Shown here one piece after another: positions 23,980-36,832 of a stretch of 64,000 bases of DNA. Position 1 is the first letter of the stretch; every line of letters starts with the position of its first letter. The stretch lies in assembly GCA_013407085.1 (NCBI GenBank), contig JACCGJ010019688.1, positions 62,001 to 126,000 of the forward strand, in the 5' to 3' direction. A program made the translations under genes and the position numbers. The notes under the pieces were generated by a model. It was given only the letters and a program-made list of their open reading frames with translations. It was not told the origin of the DNA and searched no databases. This stretch comes from Atriophallophorus winterbourni (Eukaryota; Platyhelminthes; Trematoda; Plagiorchiida; Microphallidae).

Positions 23980-24430
23980 ACTAAACATTATGGAGACCCG
24001 TCATTAACTTTGCAGTTTCTGTAGTGAATGTTATCGAAGAGAGCAGTATTTTTCCACTTACAAGGAACCCTGATATCTACCGCAGACTTAAACATTAAGC
24101 GAACGTAGACGTCCATCTTCGTTGATAGGTTACTGGCGATATTGTTCCAAATATTCTTCGAAAGCAAACATTCTTCGAAAATGCCTAACAACCTGCTGAC
24201 CTATCTATACACGTTCTACAATGAACTGCACTATATAGCTTTCCAGTAATCCATACTCCAACGTCTATTTCCATGGAGTTTAATGTCAAGCTACTAGTTC
24301 CCATTCGATATTCCAACGGGACATTTTTCAGGTTGGAGCATCTAGCTTCTGCGTGTGTTAAAGTGCACCCGTGTCTAAATTCTTTTGAATTTTCTTTCAA
24401 TCTGCACCAGAAGTGAGCCACATCCAAATT
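23980..24430 (-). mobile_element. CR1-like LINE relic in intron 1, antisense to the gene
   Basis: Minus-strand fragments SMEIDVGVWITGKLYSAVHC and FRRIFGTISPVTYQRRWTST align with the CR1 C-terminal segment EKYLGVWISSNLKSSRHC ... LRRIFGRFSKQILPRIINTY of the 55.7 kb copy. Stops and shifts are frequent. Confidence 0.68.
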
Positions 24431-26299
24431 TTTATATCACCAGCAATAACTAAGATTTCTTAGTCAACGTGGACCAAATAATAATATGATTAGATAGCAT
24501 AACCGTCACGGACCGAGAATTCCTATCATAATTTTCAGGTTAAAATATGTTTGTTGCTTTTTTAAATTCTCTTTAAAATTTCAAAACATGAATTAGCCTG
24601 GGTCATCGTTCCTGTCTCTGATGAGAATTAAACCATCACTCACCAAAATTCTTTGAACGAACAACACTGATGGATTGCAAGAAGTACCGTGTAATCGCCC
24701 TGGAGCTTATGCGATAAGCCTTTTGAACTGATGCGCTCTGGTGAATTTCATCTCTGAACGAAGCGACTCAACTCACGAGGACATAAAATGACTAACTTTC
24801 ACTGCCCATATTCAACGCTATTAAATTTGCATCACCCAATATTATCAAGTTCAATGAATAGAGGGATAGGAGTATCTGTCGAAAGATACGCAATAAATCA
24901 CATTTATCACAATCAGAACAATATTTCGATTCAGAAATTTCATCTAGTCGTATACAGGAGTTATCATCGCATGCGTTCCCGTCATTAACGCTCATGCTGT
25001 GCAAGTTCGAGATCGTCAAATGTCGTCAACGAACGTTTCTCCATAAAAGCTTTGCCATTTCACTAGTGCACTCCTCTCTCACAGTAGACTTTTAACGTTG
25101 ACTTGATAGTTTGAAGTAGGTTCTTGTTTTATGGCCAATTTGCATTCCCATGATACAAACGCATACACAATGCGCTTTGGAAAACGAGAAGATGGAGAAG
25201 GAGGGAAAAATCGACACAGAATTGACATTTACGATTTTCGCACGAATGCGCTTCTCCAGTCAGCGTGCTTGTCGGTTCGCTAGCCTCCAGCGACAGACGA
25301 TGATTGCAACTGCGTCGAAATTTTGAAAATGTTGTCTGGATGCAATTAGTTACATACGGATCAATTGTTTCACTTCGGCATTCCAATTTGTATGTGAGCG
25401 AGCGAGAGAGAGAAGTACGAATCGTCTTGAAAGCGAGAGAGAGGAGTGGTTGCGCGAAACTCCACTTATAATTTATTAGTATCTAAAATAACTAGTAATT
25501 ATTTCTTCGTAACTGTTGATTTGGCCGACGAGTATGACCAAATTACGAATCCACATGTAAATGTTCCATTGTGATTAAACGATTAAAGTCGGCACTTGTG
25601 TCACAACGTATTTTGAAAAAAAATTATATGCAATCAAACGCTAAGAAAATTAATTGTTTTCCAATCAATCGTGCAAATCGTTTGCCGTTTGGTTGCATAT
25701 CAGCCATGCTCTCCCCACATAAACGTTGATACAGATAGCTCCTGTATCGGATTCTGCGAGGTCATGAAGCCCAGTGTGCAGAGAATCATTGTCAACATCA
25801 AGTGGAGATAGTGTGCAAGCCTTCATATCACGCTGTATTCTTTAGAAATGTTTTGGTATAAACCACGACACGATTAATGTGAGCAAACCTCGTGCCCAAA
25901 AACCTTGTTTATATGTCGAATCCGTGTTTAAAAGTTGAACGCATATTTGTTAATGAATACAGCCATGACTGACCAGTAATTCTGACACTGAAATTTTACC
26001 ACCAGTTACAATGTTCCTTCTTGTGGATTCAAAATTATATGGTTCCCTCGAGATTGGTAGAACGACATGGTCATATTCAGTTGTAAACTTAAATTTATAT
26101 GTATTAAATCCAGCGGCCTTTAAGTGGGATGATCGAAGAAAGGGTATCATTAAATTACCCGTTTGAAGTAAGATGTTTTACTATACTGTCATTTCATTGT
26201 GTTGCGAACATCCAAATTTTTCTTCACACAATTCATCCTTATTCTTCAATTCATGCACTTACATGTAACTAACGCTTTGTATTCGCCGTTATCATGGAA
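24431..26299. other. Intron 1 continued: no gene
   Basis: Contains GA-rich runs at 25,396-25,443. The 85-codon minus frame at 25,129-25,386 has several cysteines but no recognisable family. Confidence 0.4.
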
Positions 26300-26565
26300 C
26301 ATAGTAATATTGGTTTCAATGAGCCAATAAAGAGTAGAAACGTTATAACTACACTTATACATCGAAGTTACTGTTCAGCGGTTCACGTACAGCTAACCAC
26401 TTTCTAAATACAGCACTCATGGTGTTTACAAATAACAAATGTATTGTGTTCTCACATACCTAAGACTTACAAACTACTACAACCGATTCTAGTGTTTGTT
26501 TCTCATCAAGTGTATACAGCATTAATGTTTGTGCTCTGTCAATCGTTTGCCAAAACATAGATTCA
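26300..26565 (-). repeat. Decayed HHR-2 remnants
   Basis: 26,310-26,365 keeps TTTCAATGAGCC and AACGTTATAACTAC blocks. 26,440-26,560 keeps the core order with TTGATGA and GAAT in place of CTGATGA and GAAA. Confidence 0.4.
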
Positions 26566-28242
26566 CAATTCATGATTACCAAGTTGAATACAAATTATCG
26601 CAACGATTTGAAAGCCCAGCTTCAAATCAACCGATATTTTGTGTGATATATTTATAGTCCAAATCCCATACATTTGGATGCACCTTGTTTTACTTTGACC
26701 AGTCCCACACATTACAAAGTTTTATCACATGGTGCAACACGATTTCTGAATACGGAATGGGAAAGTAATAATTTCTAGGGCTTTACAAATCGAAATGACC
26801 CTCAGATTTATTTTCTTAAACAAGTATGTAATCATATGAGATTCAGAATGTGCATATTATTTGATTTTAAAACTCGAACGCCGAGATTTTTATAGATTTA
26901 CGCAGGTTATTCGAAATACTAAAGGAAACAACCATAATGGGCTTAACATATCGAAACTTATTGTATCACAGCGCACAGTGTGGGTGAACAAACTTTTGAA
27001 CATTGCAATTTGGGCCACAAGTTTAGACCAGAGTGCTGGTGCATCGTATTTATGTGGGAGAATTCTGCATAATTTCGTCCTATATCGGTCATTTCACATA
27101 CTCCAGCATGTTTAACAGACGGTGCATTTCATTCCAGCCAGCTAACTTTGCGCACAAGCGCTACATTATGCACATGGTCGACCTTGACCACGAAACCAGC
27201 CACCATCTGCGTAGACACACCAAGCCTAAATCGGATTCATATTGTTTAAGAATTCCCTAAGTGGCCTTAACATGGCTAGCTTGCTGAACGTCGAGTAGTC
27301 AACTCGCTGGAGAGGCATCATTGTAATCGCATGAGCGAAAAAAAATTTTTTTTATAAATTTCACCAGGCGAATTCATTCTGATTCAACTACATAGCGATT
27401 TGTTAACAGATTTACCAACAACGTAATTTTTGTTGTGAATTTTGAATAATATAAGTAGAGTTTATGATTGTGATTTGTAAACGATACAGATCATTTAGCT
27501 AGAGTAATGCTATATGAATACATGGCTTTATGATTATAATATGAATAATGCGTAGCTACAACATAATGCAAGTAAAACCACGTATTATAATAAATGATTT
27601 ACAAATGATTGGCTTGTTATACCAAGGAAATGAACTAGTACTTATTCTCGTTCGCAATTAATTCAAACACTCACATTGGTCGATAAATTAATTAACAGAA
27701 GAGTTTATATATGTATACATATTTGTATATCACATGTTCATATAATTGATATTCACTAAATATGCTACTTAAATTTCGGTTGGCGTCATCGTAGTAACAA
27801 ATTGATATGGAATTTGAACATCGCACGAATGTTAATGTGCTTTTATTAATAGTATAAATTTTCGCGTAGTTCTGATAGAACAAGTTATTTTCTCTGGTTG
27901 AAGTCTACTGTTGCTTTGAATCACAGATGCGTTCTGTTTTCACTCTGCACATATGGATAAATTTTATCACTTCACTTAGCAGCATTTATGTGGCATCTAT
28001 TAATTTTCCATTCGATAAGTGATTTCCATGTGTATTCTGTCGTAAAAACATGTGTCCAATGTTCTTTCGCTTGTTTGTCAAACATGGACATCAAGAAACA
28101 TTGATAGTTTATTTAATAACAATCGTTATTCAACTACGTTCAAATTAGGCAGCTTCATTAAGACAAGGGTTTTCCATGCGAAGCGACCACCTACGACTAC
28201 TTGAGCACTGAATTATAATTCTTTACTATGCTAATTTCCATT

Positions 28243-28276
<34 letters not shown>

Positions 28277-29523
28277 AATTCCAGTCACTGTAAATCATTA
28301 CTAAAATTTTAATTACATTTCGCAATACATTTCACCTTATAGATCTCATGAGGAACATTTAATCTTAACTTATGAGAATTGCAATTCAGAGGGTGTTACT
28401 AATCACAAAATCTCACTAGTTAAAGCATCGTTTCAGAGATTTTTGTATGGTTTCTATAATAATTGATGAAGCTAAGTTTGATTGAGTTATTGAGTCACTA
28501 AGCGAAGTTATCTAATTGCTACAATTTTGTTCTAACAGACGAATGATTTTCTGCATAAAGTAACCAAATCGCGGTCATTTTAATCCAGCACGTCTTCACC
28601 TGAACGTTTAAAAATTATTTGGCAGAAAAAACACTTACTCTGTAATTGTTTTTCAAATGCATAACATTTAGCACATTTTACTCATTTATTACTATTACGT
28701 TTTCATCAAGTTGTTTTTAAGTAAAATGTCGTTTTCTAATTTGTGATAATTCGATAGATTATGTAGAATCAACTTAACGGGTTTTAATTTCATCAGAAAG
28801 ATAGCCATAAATATTACTTTTTTCCTATTCCTAATGCCTCATTCTAACTTATACACAGCATAACACTTTATCCATCGACAGCCAAATAATCTAAGTAAAA
28901 AAGCAGGAAATTTTTCTCGACATTTTTCACGAATAAATGTTAACGATCTCGCACCGAAAGTAATAAAATTTGCAGCGAAACCTAGCACGGAATTTTAAAT
29001 GCTTATCGTTCTCATTCTCCGGAGCAATTTTCTTACATTTTTCAACACACGGAGCAAATCCGCCTCGAAAAATTTTCCACATTTGCGATCGAAGATCAAT
29101 CATCCGGGCAGCCGTGTTAGTGTTTTGAACTCGCGCAAACAGGAAGCAATCGGGGCATCAAAAATTCATTTATTGCACTAATATGAGAAGTTCTTTCGGA
29201 AAAATGACTCGATTAGAGGAACAATAGACAACATAATGGGTAATTTTGGTCGGTCTCACATAAACTACATTAACGCGATAAGTTCGCGGATATAAAATAG
29301 CTATTATTATGTCTAGTTTATTATGCATTGCGATGGGGTCAAAATAATCCACCTTTTTAAAGGAATCAAAGTGTTTGGTTACGATATTGATAAAGCATCG
29401 AAATGTTTTACTGTTTATACATTAATCGAATTGTAGTTTAAGATTTTAGACCTATTTGACTTTTGAGTCTAAAATAAGTAGTATTTATCTATTCATAAAA
29501 TTTGGGAGATGGAAGTATATTTA
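26566..29523. other. Intron 1 continued: (AT)n microsatellite, no gene
   Basis: An AT run lies at 28,244-28,274. Open frames here are short and without motifs. Confidence 0.5.
28244..28274. repeat. (AT)n microsatellite
   Basis: About 30 bases of alternating A and T. Confidence 0.92.
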
Positions 29524-29632
29524 TTCAACCGCATGCGGATCCTGATCCTACTGTCCCTATCTGATGAGTGCAAACAGCACGAAACCGGTCGTGGTGTGTG
29601 TGTGATGGAGATGCATGCAAATGAGCTGTAAT
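29524..29632 (+). repeat. HHR-1 half-unit, plus sense, within intron 1
   Basis: Starts TTCAACCGCATGCGGATCC and ends ATGCATGCAAATGAGCT, so it holds the ribozyme half of the unit. It lies in the same sense as the host gene. Confidence 0.8.
29557..29594 (+). ncRNA. Hammerhead ribozyme motif, HHR-1 type, best preserved
   Basis: CTGATGA (29,561-29,567); perfect stem II GTGC-AAACA-GCAC; GAAA (29,581-29,584); helix III ACCGGT; predicted cleavage after C29590. Stem I pairs CTAT (29,557-29,560) with GTGG (29,591-29,594) using two G-U pairs. All conserved hammerhead bases are present. Because helix III is a loopless palindrome, efficient cleavage probably needs two molecules or a tandem transcript. 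It sits on the sense strand of intron 1. Confidence 0.75.
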
Positions 29633-30738
29633 ATTTATTTATATTTATTGTAATAAGTAGATTAGAATGCACTTTTCGTTTTCTTGAAAGTTTTATCCCA
29701 AAGATCAGATTATCATTGTACTGATTAAAACTGTATGTTGTTGTGTTCGATATACATGATTGTCAATATCATTATCATGAAACAGTACAAAACTACTGAG
29801 CAACTTGAAGCTGATAAAGCAGAAAATCAACGGACAACGAAAACAGACAAAAATAAGATATATAATTAACCATTATAAAAACTTTGGTATTTTCAATGCT
29901 CGTGGTTATTTCTTTTGGATATTTTTCAACTCGATACAACCAATTGTCGCACAAATTCCAATATATTCGTCGCTACCGAGTTCGATTAGCAGACCTTTCT
30001 CGTATTCACCGGTCATGCAGATCTACTGAACACTACACAGATAAACCAATATTTCTGATTGAGTCTAGTGCTGCGGTGAGGTTTTAATCCTAATGCACTA
30101 AGTCATCAACTAACCACTCAGCTCTCTATTGCAGCGCGCATTAAGAGCGATAAGGCAATATTCTTAAATCGTTTCCTAACCTCCGCGAACGTGCTGCCAT
30201 TAGCGTGTCTTCCATTTCGTATTACTTTAACCCGAATTTTGCGCTGACTGACACTTGTTATAAACACGCGAGCGAGTACCAAATTAATCAGTGTCTGATT
30301 AATTTGCTTACGCAACTACAGCGAAGCTTAGCACTCACGACTGCATTGTACACTCGATCGTTATGGGGGAACGAGTTACAGTGTATTCGCCGTAAATAGC
30401 AATGGTGTGCAACCGTAACTCACGCCTTTTGAACACACTGTGGAATTTCAGAGTGTATAGGATTACATCAGGCCAAATCGCATTTCCTGTCGGAACGTCT
30501 GTGACATTTTCTGCGCAGGCTTCAAGGGCACCCGGTCCAACATCAACCACGTCACCCCACTCCGCGTTTAGCATCCATTTGTCTATTGCATCCACGATCA
30601 CCCAAAGAAAACCAATTCCTCAAAGCGTTTATTATACACACGCGACGAAGAATAAAACACACCCATAAGCAAATCTGATGGCCACAAAACTGTCCTCAAC
30701 ATGTTTGTACCGCTTGCCACGTTGATCGGATGTGTCAA
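29633..30738. other. Intron 1 continued: unassigned G+C-richer island at 30,410-30,660
   Basis: The island carries an 88-codon frame on each strand; the minus one includes VVDVGPGALEACAENVTDVP. Codon choice looks less random than in neighbouring AT-rich DNA, but I recognise no family, and no splice sites clearly frame it. Confidence 0.3.
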
Positions 30739-30739
30739 T

Positions 30740-30990
30740 TAATCTCGTGCTGACCGCTTCATTTTGTTAGGCTCTTTTGACCGACCATGACGAATCGCGT
30801 ATCAGTCAATAGGGTTATATTACCTCGCATGCTTATATTTTCGAAAATGAGTCGTTCGAACTGTTCTGATGAAATACTTACTGCTTCAAATTTATTGCGC
30901 TTTGCGATTGTTATCGTCGGTCTTGTCTGCGCTTCCTGCTCTTCTGTCGCCAATGCATTTCGTGCCCCATCCGCCTCCTCCTAACCGCAA
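30740..30990 (-). repeat. Repeat family C, copy 2
   Basis: Minus strand reads ATEEQEAQTRPTITIAKRN and, later, TRFVMVGQKS, matching TTQEQEALKRLRATIAN and MQFVIVGQTS of the 62.4 kb copy in different frames. The nucleotide block TTGACCGAC.ATGACGAAT is shared. Confidence 0.5.
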
Positions 30991-33900
30991 GCAGAAATTC
31001 AACGGCCAAAATTAACGCACTATTGGACTATATATAAATCGAGAATGGGGACAGTGCTATGTTGCTTTAGATTTTCTACATCGGCTTACAAGAAAGTTTA
31101 CTCCATACTGATTGGCTCTCGCCATTTCACAATCAAGTTTGAAGTAGGATAGAAGTCATTATTTCGAGAGCTAATGAAATGATACTTGAATCCCTTTTGT
31201 TAGAATGAAGATAATTTGTTATTCGGTTCTAGTGCAATCCGCTACCGGGATTTTAGTGAACAACCTTTAAACCTGATATATGAGACACCAGTCGCACTAC
31301 TTTAATTATGGCGGTGACCTGGTAACTTGTTGCTTATGCGATTCCGTAGTTTGAGTTAGATCTCCGAATTGATAAAATCTTTACGAGGAAAGATCCAACA
31401 GAAAACAACCAGAGTTTATCTAATATTTTCTAAAGAAGTTACAGTAAACCATTATTTAGCTCTTCGGATATTTTCATGACCATTTTACTTCAATCCAGTG
31501 CTGTTTGAAGCTGTTGAGAGATATTGAGAAGATGCGAACTCGAATTTGCAGAGAATTCCCTCGGAATATTTATTGACCATGATCGACTGATTTTTAATTT
31601 TCTACACATTAAGCCAAATTATATCGAGAGCTTATCATGATCAGATTATAAATAAGGGTGACAATCTTACACATAACTCTGCCAAGCATAGCCAATAGCG
31701 ATCAAAGTCAACTTGAAAGGATTTTTTGATTTATTGAAATTATGCTATTCTCATACTACCCCTGTAATTCCCAAACAGAGGCGGCAGTTGAATAGGATAA
31801 AGGCCAATATTGTAAGTTGAGCCTAGTCCTCAAACATTCTGACAATAAAAGTTTAGGCGATAAGACAGACCTATAAACGAGTTAGATTGAGAATTTGGTG
31901 ATTCCAACAAACAGAAAACCACAATTATTATAAATATGCATGTGAACGATGTATGTTGCTCGATGTTCCTGTATATTTATAGCCATGTATGCGAGTATGA
32001 ATAATGTGCAATTCTGGCAAGGTTTCCAAGTAGCGGATTTGATAAATGAAATGTGTTCACCATTCAGCGTCTCGATTCATCTAGTTATGGTGCCAGTTAA
32101 CTCTAAATAAATGGAAAAGGAATATTCCTATGCAGTACCAGCAAACGCTAATACAATAATAAATCCTGATTACTTCAGATAGACAGTTTTCATTGCTGAA
32201 ATCTATAAATTCTAATAGGAAATCGTAACCAATATGCGGCTTCCATACTTTTGTATTTGAAAGCTTTGTTGGCCTTCTTTTTTCTGGAAATCGTTCAATT
32301 TCTCCACACTAATAAACATGTAGCACCATCTTCCTGATTAAAATTTTTAATTACACAAGCTTTTATACTTTGTGTAAATTTCCAATTCACACAGTGACTC
32401 ACATTGCCATAGGGGTTTATTTCCTGAATCAATTTAACAGGTGCGTACGTGAATCGCTCAGTGAAATTCTATTAATGTCTAGCGAATATAGACCACTCGG
32501 TTCTAAATGTAATCGGAGGATCGGGACCAATTATGCATCCCATGAGAATCAACGAGTGTCGGTAGTCATCATTCCCATTCGCCATGGGGCGCTGATAGTG
32601 ATACACATCTTGCGAAGCGGTGTTTTGATGGAGACTCTTTGATACTTTGAATTCGGACGGGGATGAATGAAGCGATTGGAATGTAGCGAGTGATCGATAT
32701 GTTCGGGATCTAAGAGCCCGTTCAGAAAAAAACAATTATCGGGAGTATGTATTGTGCCGCGTGATAAATAGTGTTTCAATATGCGCTGACTTACAGCTAA
32801 TTGTAAGCATGATTAAGTAATTGTGCTAAATAGACCATAGCAATCCATTTCGCGAAAGCATAAATAAAATTCCGATAAGTTTAATTAGAAGGGAGACAGT
32901 GAAGATATAGTGAATGTGATTAAATCTAACAGAAACATATATGGTAGATTTTTATTGAATTTTCACTTGACATTCTACATCAGATCTTAGTACCAATGTG
33001 CAGAATTCCTTTCGCATCTAAATTCAGCGAATAAGTTTTTATAACCTGATATATTGCTGCCTGCAATATCAACTTCACATCATCAGAATATAGAAAAGAA
33101 GAAAATGACTTTCTTCGTGTATACAAATCTTTAGCAATTAAATCAATTTCGCCACAAAAATAAGAAAGATAGCGAAGAATTCTCGACATAGCAATTTGCC
33201 GGTTGAATAAGGCGTGAATGAATTCGCCACGCATTTGATTTCAAGACAAAAGTGTTTCTTAATTATTGGTTTGTTCCATACCAATTCTCTGGAATCGTCC
33301 GATTTTTCTATTGTGCCATTCGATGTCGCTCCCACACTGTTTCATGGTAGCATGCAATAGAACAATAAGGTTCCGGGAAAGGCTAGGAATGATTGACATG
33401 CTAACCCACCGAACACGGGTCGATGTAGGATTCCCATTGTGACTGAATCGCCGCAATTAGCATTCGGATATATAACAAGATTCGCGGACAAATTTGAATG
33501 TTTGTGGACAATCGCGATTGACTGGCTATTGGTTACAGGAAGTAGATGCATCAAAATATTATGATGAAATACCAGTAACTGAAATAGATTAGCAAATGAC
33601 CAGAAACAAATGGAGGTAAAATGTTGAAAATATCTGTGAGAACAGCTGAACGGAATTTGCACCGTAAACGAGATGGCAACATGCAACGTTTTAATGACCA
33701 ACATTATTTGACGAACGCACACTTCAAACGCTGACCACGTTAGACCAGTAGTTGTCGACCTATTAGTGATAGACTGATTACACACATAAAATTTATCATC
33801 ACAAATGTATTGCCAATAACCTGAAACGCAACCGAGTGACTTCACATTGAACAAATTGTAGATAAACACAAACATTCATGACCAAGTCTGGTTGATGGTG

Positions 33901-35325
33901 TGAACCTTTGATTGGAACCCCTGAAATTTTGTCTAGATTGAAGTCGCAGTTGTTCGAACTGATGTTAGAATTGAAAAGTTTTCAAACCAAATTTTTGTAG
34001 CATCCATTTTCACGAGAATTGTATTGGATTATTATGGCACTTTTTAGAGCTTTAATTTCGATTCCAATGCAAAAATATTTTCTCCCGACAACTAATGGAT
34101 TGTTTTCAAAAGCAGTACTTGCTTTACTTTTATCATTTTCCTAACGTTCTTGCTAGAGTAATCGCTTCCTTGTTTGTATTCTGTAACTTCGCGCTGCTAT
34201 TTCGAATTTTGTACAGCCCAGTATTTCCCAGAGAACTTAAAGATATCCTGTAAGTTTGATACTGACAGCACGATTTAAACACATAAATCACAAAACCTGC
34301 TCTAACCAAGTGATCTTAAACTGCATTTTTATGGCAATAAACTTGTTTTTGATATAATGAAAAGCTTAAGCAAACTAGTAGCTCAATCTTATTCTGCGAC
34401 ATGCGACCGAGTTTGCGTTCGCTTAAATTCTGTGTCCTTTAAGGTACTGTGGGTTGGTAGTGAGTTGGTTTTTAGACATTAATTTACACCTATGTCAGGC
34501 TAAGCTGGATGAACTACCGTTTTTCAATCATATGATATTCTAACGAAAATAGTCTTGGGCAGTTTCATTCTTATGTGTAAAACCTTCCCAACACAAAATA
34601 CAGTATAAATTGTAAACGTTTTACCTCAATTTGGTTTAAATTTCATTTTTACCATTTCATTTTCCTTTGAACTTGATAATAAATCTGTGTTACATGAAAC
34701 AACAAAACAAGTTTTAGTGTAACATGATTGAGTGTGCAAATACAAATATTTCAAATTAAACACATCCGTTTATATCGGACTGTTGCTGTGTAAATTCTGT
34801 ATATTCATTCAGCGATCCAAGAAACATGCACTGTTTTTTACCAGAGCGAACTTACGCTAGCTCTATTTCTTATGAGGACATTGTTGACATATCCTAAATA
34901 AATTTGCACCTCTTGCGATCAGCTCTTAAATATTATCCTCAATGATAATTCCCATCCGCTGCATTAGGATCTCCTTAAGAGACAATCGTCCTCAAAGACT
35001 CATTCAAACCACATCATACTGCCTTTTAGAACGTCTACAAATCGGAGGTCATTTGTCCGATTTACTTCTCGGGAACTTTGACAACGGGAAGTGCTAATTG
35101 AACAATTATGGTCTAATTAATCTCTTTGATATCATATGAACATTTTATTTCTATTCTATTCTTTCTATTTTTCTTTTATACGTAACTTGTACAGTATTCG
35201 ATGTGATTTTAACACTGATCTGAAGCTGAAATTTCGAAAATTATCGAATGAAGATTTGTCCTTCCTTCCTTCAATAGTGAACCTTAACTTTGGGACACAT
35301 TTCTCTCTGCGATAGTTTATAATTC
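30991..35325. other. Intron 1 continued: no gene recognised
   Basis: A 177-codon minus frame at 33,342-33,875 is long for this composition but shows no motif and no splice context; I treat it as chance. The rest is featureless to me. Confidence 0.4.
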
Positions 35326-36832
35326 AATTTAATAGCTGATGGAAAGGAAGAAGGCGAGACATTCGTAGCCTAATTGCACGAGCTGTTCCCAAAGGTTTGG
35401 AAGGATGAGAGGGTACCTGCCTCTTGGCGTGAATCGCTGATAATACCAGTCCATAATAAAGGAGTACGGAACGAATGTTGCAACTATCGCGGAATTTCGG
35501 TTATTCAAGTGGTAGCTAAGATATTGGTCGCCATCCTTCTTTGCAGAATTACCCCGATTCGAGTGGTCAGTTTTCGCGACGAGCAAGCTGGCTTTCAGCC
35601 ATGGTGCGGATGTGTTGACCAGATCTTCGTTCTGCGTCAGTTGCTTGAACACCGACATCTGTATCAGTGACCAATCCTTTGTGGCGTTTATGGATATCAG
35701 AGCCGCCTTTAACTCGGTTGAGAGATTCGCCCTGTGGACCTGCTTACTTCGTAATGGAATCCCATCGAATTACGTCGCTGTCCTAAAGGACTTATACGCT
35801 CACTCCATAGGGAGGGTGAGGGCGTACGATCGCTTTTCAATGCCATTCAACAATACTACGGGTATAAGACAAGGCTGTCCAACCTCCCCGTTCTTGTTCA
35901 ACTTTACCATCGAGGACATCCTCCGGAGTACTCTTAGTGGTTTCTCCACGGGTGGCGTTAAGCTCCTTCCAGGTGGGCGGGTCATGGACTTGGATTATGC
36001 TGATGATATTGCCTTACTGAGCGAAGAACCAACATTTATCCAACAGACCTGGAATGTGATGGCAATGGAAACACCTTAGTATGTGCTATTATTTTTCCCA
36101 CGCAAGTGTAAAGTGCTCCTTCATGACTGGTCAGGTGAACTGCCAAATTTGGTTCTAAATGATCTTGTTCTCAATCATGTTGATCAGTTCAACTACCCAG
36201 GAACTTTGCTAGATGCTGGGGGTTAGACAGAGCAGGAAATCACGTCCAGAATTGCTAAGGCCAAACTGGCATTCACTAAACTTAGGTGCCTCTGGAAGAG
36301 ACGTGATTTGAGCTTGAGTTTGAAAGGAAGGAGGGGCAGTATTGCTTTACAGGAGTGAACGTTGGACAGTTCGCGCAGAAGACGTTAAGAGGCTGGGGTT
36401 CTTCGACCAATGTTGTTTGCGAAAAGTTTTGCACGTTCGGTGGCAACACCACATTTGCATCTCTGAGGTCAGGCGTCTTAGGAAGCAACGGCACTAGCCT
36501 TAAGAAAGCCATTAACCGACGTCATCTCCGCTGGTTGCGGCACGTCCTGCACATAAAACCCAAAAGGTTACCACGCCAAGCGCTCTATTCGTCAGCTAGT
36601 ACAGACTGAAAAAATGTGGCTGGTGGTCAGCCGCTAACTTGGATGAGTGGTTTAGCCAAGTTTGGACGAGCGCGCTTGTCTAGATAGAGTGCAAGAGAAG
36701 GTGAGAGTGTTTGGCTCGACACATTGAAAACGATGGCAATGAACCGACATCAATGGAAAGAGTGCATCATCTCTATTCTTCCCAAACATTTTGTAATCGG
36801 TCATAAACTATAATAAAAAAATTAAAAAAAAA
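35326..36832 (+). mobile_element. RTE-like LINE relic with poly(A)-like tail, 5' truncated
   Basis: Reverse transcriptase pieces: VPASWRESLIIPVHNKGVRN, CCNYRGISVIQVVAKIL, EQAGFQPWCGCVDQIFVLRQ, then after a frameshift near 35,650 FMDIRAAFNSVERFALW, TGIRQGCPTSPFLFNF and DLDYADDIALLSE (catalytic YADD kept). Further frames give ITSRIAKAKLAFTKLRCLWK and LRWLRHVLHIKPKRLPRQAL, the C-terminal signature common in flatworm RTE-class copies. Stops occur at 36,078 and 36,225. It ends in an A-rich tail (36,806-36,832). Confidence 0.83.

Noticed and set aside
24616..24645. CTGATGAG string resembling a hammerhead core
   Set aside because: No GAAA follows a stem II at the right distance and no HHR flanking blocks are present.
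33342..33875. 177-codon minus-strand open frame
   Set aside because: Longest frame outside the retroelements, but rich in chance-like F/S/C codons, with no motif, no splice context and overlapping frames on both strands.
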